This document shows, in pieces, positions 5,829 through 7,826 of a stretch of 7,826 bases of DNA (within the stretch, counting starts at the first letter, position 1; each line of letters starts with the position of its first letter). The position numbers were made by a program, and so were the translations under genes. The notes beneath the pieces were generated by a model. It saw nothing but the letters and a program-made list of their open reading frames with translations. It was not told the DNA's origin and searched no databases. The stretch is from an uncultured Synergistaceae bacterium. GTDB taxonomy: Bacteria; Synergistota; Synergistia; Synergistales; Aminobacteriaceae. The stretch is from the NCBI GenBank assembly GCA_937870605.1, contig CALMZW010000325.1, forward strand, positions 1 to 7,826, given 5' to 3'.

Positions 5829-6929
5829 TCATTCCGACGCGGTTTCCCACGTCACCCTGTACCCGGTTCCGTTCACCACGAGATTGAGCGATCCCGCTCC
5901 GGCCTGCTGCACGCCGGACGAGAGGCGTTCTTCGGCGTTTCCGCGCATCGGCGTCTTCTCTTCGGGTCTCGTGGTCCACGCGGCCCGCGCCTGCCGCACG
6001 CGCGACAGCTTCTCCCGCTCCGCGCGGGAGATGTCCAGCGCCTCCTCGAAGGAGATCCGCCGGAAGCGCGCCTTTTGTCCGGGCATGCGTTGCGCCAGGG
6101 ACGCGATATCCGGCGTGCAGAGGACGCCGATCTTGGTGTATCCCCCGGTCGTCTGGCGGTCCGCCAGCATGACGATGGGCTGTCCGTGCCCCGGGATCTG
6201 GATTGCGCCCAGGGGAATGGCGTCGGAAACGATATCCGCCGCCCCGGTGTGCGCGACGACGGGCCCCTCCATCCGGTATCCCATTCGGTCCGCGGAGTTT
6301 GTGATGGTGTATTCGGAATTGTAGAATGTCTCGATGCCCTCCGGGGTGAAGCGATCTTCCTGCGGCCCCGGGACGACACGCAACGGCGCGTTCGCGTCCC
6401 GTTCGGGCCGCAGGTCGACGGGACATTCGAAGCCCTCGATGCGCTTCCAGAGGGCCGGGGGCGTTCCCGATCCGAGCGTATCGCCCGCCTTGAGCGCCCT
6501 TCCCTCGAACCCGCCAAGGGCGGCGCGCAGATAGGTCGATCGGCTCCCCATGACGGGCGGAACGTCGATGCCGCCGCTCACGCACAAATAGGAACGCGTT
6601 CCCTTCCCCGATGGGCCGGAGAATTGCAGCGTGTCGCCGGTCGTGACCCGCACCGCGCGCCAGGTCGGGGCCGGAACGTTGTTGAGACGAAAGCCGAGGT
6701 CCGCGCCTGTTACGGCGACGAGGCCGTCTCCCGAGACGACGAGCGTGGGGCCGAGAAGCGTGATTTCGAGCGCCGCCGCCCCTTCGTCGTTTCCGAGCAG
6801 AAGATTGCCGATCCGGAGCGCATCCGCGTCCATCGCCCCGGCCACGGGCATTCCGATCTGCTGAAACCCCCATCGGCCAAGATCCTGAACGGTCGTGAGC
6901 ATTCCCGGATTCCTGACCGACAGTTTCAT
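5829..6929 (-). CDS. pxpC: 5-oxoprolinase subunit C (KipA family, cyclophilin-like)
   Basis: This is subunit C of PxpABC, homologous to Bacillus KipA and to the allophanate hydrolase subunit 2 / urea amidolyase domain; with PxpB it is needed for ATP-dependent opening of 5-oxoproline. The 366-residue product shows TTVQDLGRWGFQQIGMPVAG (12-31), ALEITLLGPTL (53-63), YLCVSGGIDVPPVMGSRSTY (114-133), ADRMGYRMEGP (213-223), SDAIPLGAIQIPGHGQP (235-251) and LADRQTTGGYTKIG (255-268), in the usual order. The ATG at 6929 overlaps the pxpB stop by 4 nt (ATGA), with an AGGA-containing site upstream. Residues from about 311 form a charged tail that ends in a strand-like LNLVVNGTGYRVTWE (348-362). This makes it longer than the E. 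coli subunit, which I recall as about 310 residues. Confidence 0.93.
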   Translation of the reverse strand: MKLSVRNPGMLTTVQDLGRWGFQQIGMPVAGAMDADALRIGNLLLGNDEGAAALEITLLGPTLVVSGDGLVAVTGADLGFRLNNVPAPTWRAVRVTTGDTLQFSGPSGKGTRSYLCVSGGIDVPPVMGSRSTYLRAALGGFEGRALKAGDTLGSGTPPALWKRIEGFECPVDLRPERDANAPLRVVPGPQEDRFTPEGIETFYNSEYTITNSADRMGYRMEGPVVAHTGAADIVSDAIPLGAIQIPGHGQPIVMLADRQTTGGYTKIGVLCTPDIASLAQRMPGQKARFRRISFEEALDISRAEREKLSRVRQARAAWTTRPEEKTPMRGNAEERLSSGVQQAGAGSLNLVVNGTGYRVTWETASE

Positions 6930-7687
6930 GTGCGTTTCCTTTCTTCGGGACGCGATTCGCGCGTAAAGCGTTCGACGACAACGTCCCCTTTGTTCGCCAA
7001 GGCTGCGAGGCGATCGTATTCCGCATGGTCCACCGGACGGAAGCGAACCCACATCCCCGCTTCGATGACCGTCGGGGCGCTTCTGCGGGGATCGAACATC
7101 CGCAGCGGCGTGCGGCCGATGAGCTGCCATCCGCCCGGACTTTCGATAGGGTAGATTCCCGTCTGTTTTCCGGCCACGCCGACGCTTCCCGTCGGGATCT
7201 TCTCGCGCGGTTCCTTCAGTCTCGGAGTGGCCAGCGTCTCGTCCATTCCGCCCAGGTACGCGAAGCCCGGCGTGAAGCCGAGCATGTAGCAGTAGCAGTC
7301 CGTTCCCGCGTGTCGGCGGACGATCTCGTCCTCCGTCAGTCCGGTGTGCGCCGCGACGTTCGCCATGTCCGGCCCGAATTCGCCGCCGTAACATACGGGG
7401 ATGACGACGCCCGTCGTGCGCTCCGCAGAGGAAGTCCCCTCGCTCCGGGACATTTCCTCCAGCATGTTCAGGAACCGTTTCGGGTCGACCGCATCCGGAT
7501 CGAAATACACCGCAACGGAGCGGTATGTCGGGATGAGTTCCCGGATGCAGGAGAGCCCGCTTCGCGAAAGACGTTCTTTCAGCGCCTGCATCCGGCTGTT
7601 GACCGCCATGTCGATCGTGTCCCCGAACTCCACGACGACACATGTGTCACCGGCGTGGAGCAGCCGCGGGTATACAGCTTCGGTCAC
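6926..7687 (-). CDS. pxpB: 5-oxoprolinase subunit B (KipI family, cyclophilin-like)
   Basis: This is subunit B of PxpABC, homologous to Bacillus KipI and allophanate hydrolase subunit 1. From the GTG start it has 253 residues, normal for the family. Diagnostic blocks are IPVCYGGEFGPDM (96-108), LGFTPGFAYLGGMDE (136-150), RLKEPREKIPTGSVGVAGKQ (156-175) and PGGWQLIGRTPLRMFDP (184-200). I chose GTG at 7687 because AAAGGAGG lies 8 nt upstream and the protein then begins (V)TEAVYPRLLHAGD, a normal KipI N-terminus. An in-frame ATG at 7717 would add ten residues but lies one base after the previous stop codon and has no good ribosome site. In Bacillus KipI also inhibits the sporulation kinase KinA, but that role is not implied here. 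The C-terminal tail after about 242 is rich in Arg and Glu. Confidence 0.93.
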   Translation of the reverse strand: MTEAVYPRLLHAGDTCVVVEFGDTIDMAVNSRMQALKERLSRSGLSCIRELIPTYRSVAVYFDPDAVDPKRFLNMLEEMSRSEGTSSAERTTGVVIPVCYGGEFGPDMANVAAHTGLTEDEIVRRHAGTDCYCYMLGFTPGFAYLGGMDETLATPRLKEPREKIPTGSVGVAGKQTGIYPIESPGGWQLIGRTPLRMFDPRRSAPTVIEAGMWVRFRPVDHAEYDRLAALANKGDVVVERFTRESRPEERKRT

Positions 7688-7695
7688 ATGTTTCG

Positions 7696-7703
7696 CCTCC
7701 TTT
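7696..7703 (-). promoter_or_regulatory. Strong ribosome binding site before the GTG start of pxpB
   Basis: AAAGGAGG on the minus strand stands 8 nt before the GTG at 7687. It would lie inside the coding region if translation began at the ATG at 7717, so it supports the shorter protein. Confidence 0.75.
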
Positions 7704-7718
7704 GCAGGTCCCTCCATT

Positions 7719-7826
7719 CTAGCTGAACATCTTCAGGATGTTCGGAAGCGACTTCAACCCCATCCACAGCGTGAACGCGGCCATGATGTACCCGCACGCC
7801 GTGAGCCAGACCGGGTGCTTGTAGTC
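7719..7826 (-). CDS. C-terminal end of a probable NRAMP-family metal ion transporter (partial)
   Basis: Only the last 35 codons and a TAG stop are inside the window. They encode a short polar start (DYKHPVW), a hydrophobic membrane helix (about LTACGYIMAAFTLWMG) and a short basic end (LKSLPNILKMF). The gene is too short to name from sequence alone. The NRAMP assignment rests on context: an NRAMP-type transporter (YcsG in Bacillus) sits beside ycsF-ycsI-kipI-kipA genes, and NRAMP proteins end in such a helix. It stops 31 nt before the pxpB GTG, so it is very likely in the same operon. Any other multi-span membrane protein remains possible. Confidence 0.5.
   Translation of the reverse strand, partial: DYKHPVWLTACGYIMAAFTLWMGLKSLPNILKMFS

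Noticed and set aside
5038..7026. 662-codon open frame on the minus strand containing pxpA
   Set aside because: The first roughly 400 codons run across pxpC and the end of pxpB in a different frame and lack family motifs. The LamB/YcsF protein starts at 5805 or 5832.
5017..7154. Long plus-strand open frames (5017-6324, 5820-7154)
   Set aside because: They lie antisense to pxpA and pxpC, have shadow-type Arg/His/Asp-rich composition, no recognisable domain and no suitable ribosome site. Codon bias in GC-rich genes commonly opens such frames.
5829..7643. 604-codon open frame on the minus strand, much longer than pxpC
   Set aside because: Only the part from ATG 6929 encodes KipA motifs. The upstream part overlaps pxpB in another frame and reads as Arg/Gly-rich low-complexity protein, as expected from out-of-frame GC-rich DNA.

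Overview
All genes in this window lie on the minus strand, so transcription runs from the right end to the left end. Two operons of ordinary bacterial metabolism are present, separated by a short intergenic region that holds a terminator followed by a promoter. The DNA is GC-rich, densely packed with many 1-4 nt gene overlaps, and free of insertion sequences, tRNA or rRNA genes, CRISPR arrays and visibly broken genes. The TRAP solute-binding protein has a plain Sec signal with no lipobox cysteine, which fits a free periplasmic protein in a diderm. The combination of TRAP transport with 5-oxoproline metabolism would suit an amino-acid-fermenting anaerobe (Synergistota, for instance) or a proteobacterium, but the lineage is only a guess.

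Operon 1 (7826 to about 4197) starts outside the window. It holds the last 35 residues of a probable NRAMP-type metal ion transporter, then the three subunits of the ATP-dependent 5-oxoprolinase, pxpB (KipI family), pxpC (KipA family) and pxpA (LamB/YcsF family), then a YcsI/DUF1445 (D-glutamate cyclase-like, 'putative hydro-lyase') gene, and it ends at a 12-bp GC-rich hairpin. The gene set matches the ycsF-ycsG-ycsI-kipI-kipA locus of Bacillus subtilis. The enzyme opens 5-oxoproline (pyroglutamate) to glutamate. The DUF1445 protein may act on D-glutamate or 5-oxo-D-proline or a related compound.

Operon 2 (promoter at 4136-4108, terminator at 51-14) holds a YiaK-like NAD(P)H-dependent oxidoreductase of the Ldh2/MDH2 family and a complete three-part TRAP transporter: solute-binding protein DctP, small membrane subunit DctQ and large membrane subunit DctM. 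This resembles the E. coli yiaK-yiaMNO association but lacks the other yia catabolic genes. The likely job is import of a carboxylate (possibly a keto- or sugar acid) followed by its reduction or oxidation by the YiaK homologue. Two intrinsic terminators lie in tandem between dctP and dctQ, which should make the binding protein transcript much more abundant than that for the membrane subunits.

No convincing previously undescribed system was seen. The points most worth checking are the tandem internal terminators, the unknown TRAP substrate (a keto sugar acid, or pyroglutamate because of the neighbouring operon), the role of DUF1445 next to 5-oxoprolinase, and the unusual start codons of pxpA and pxpB.
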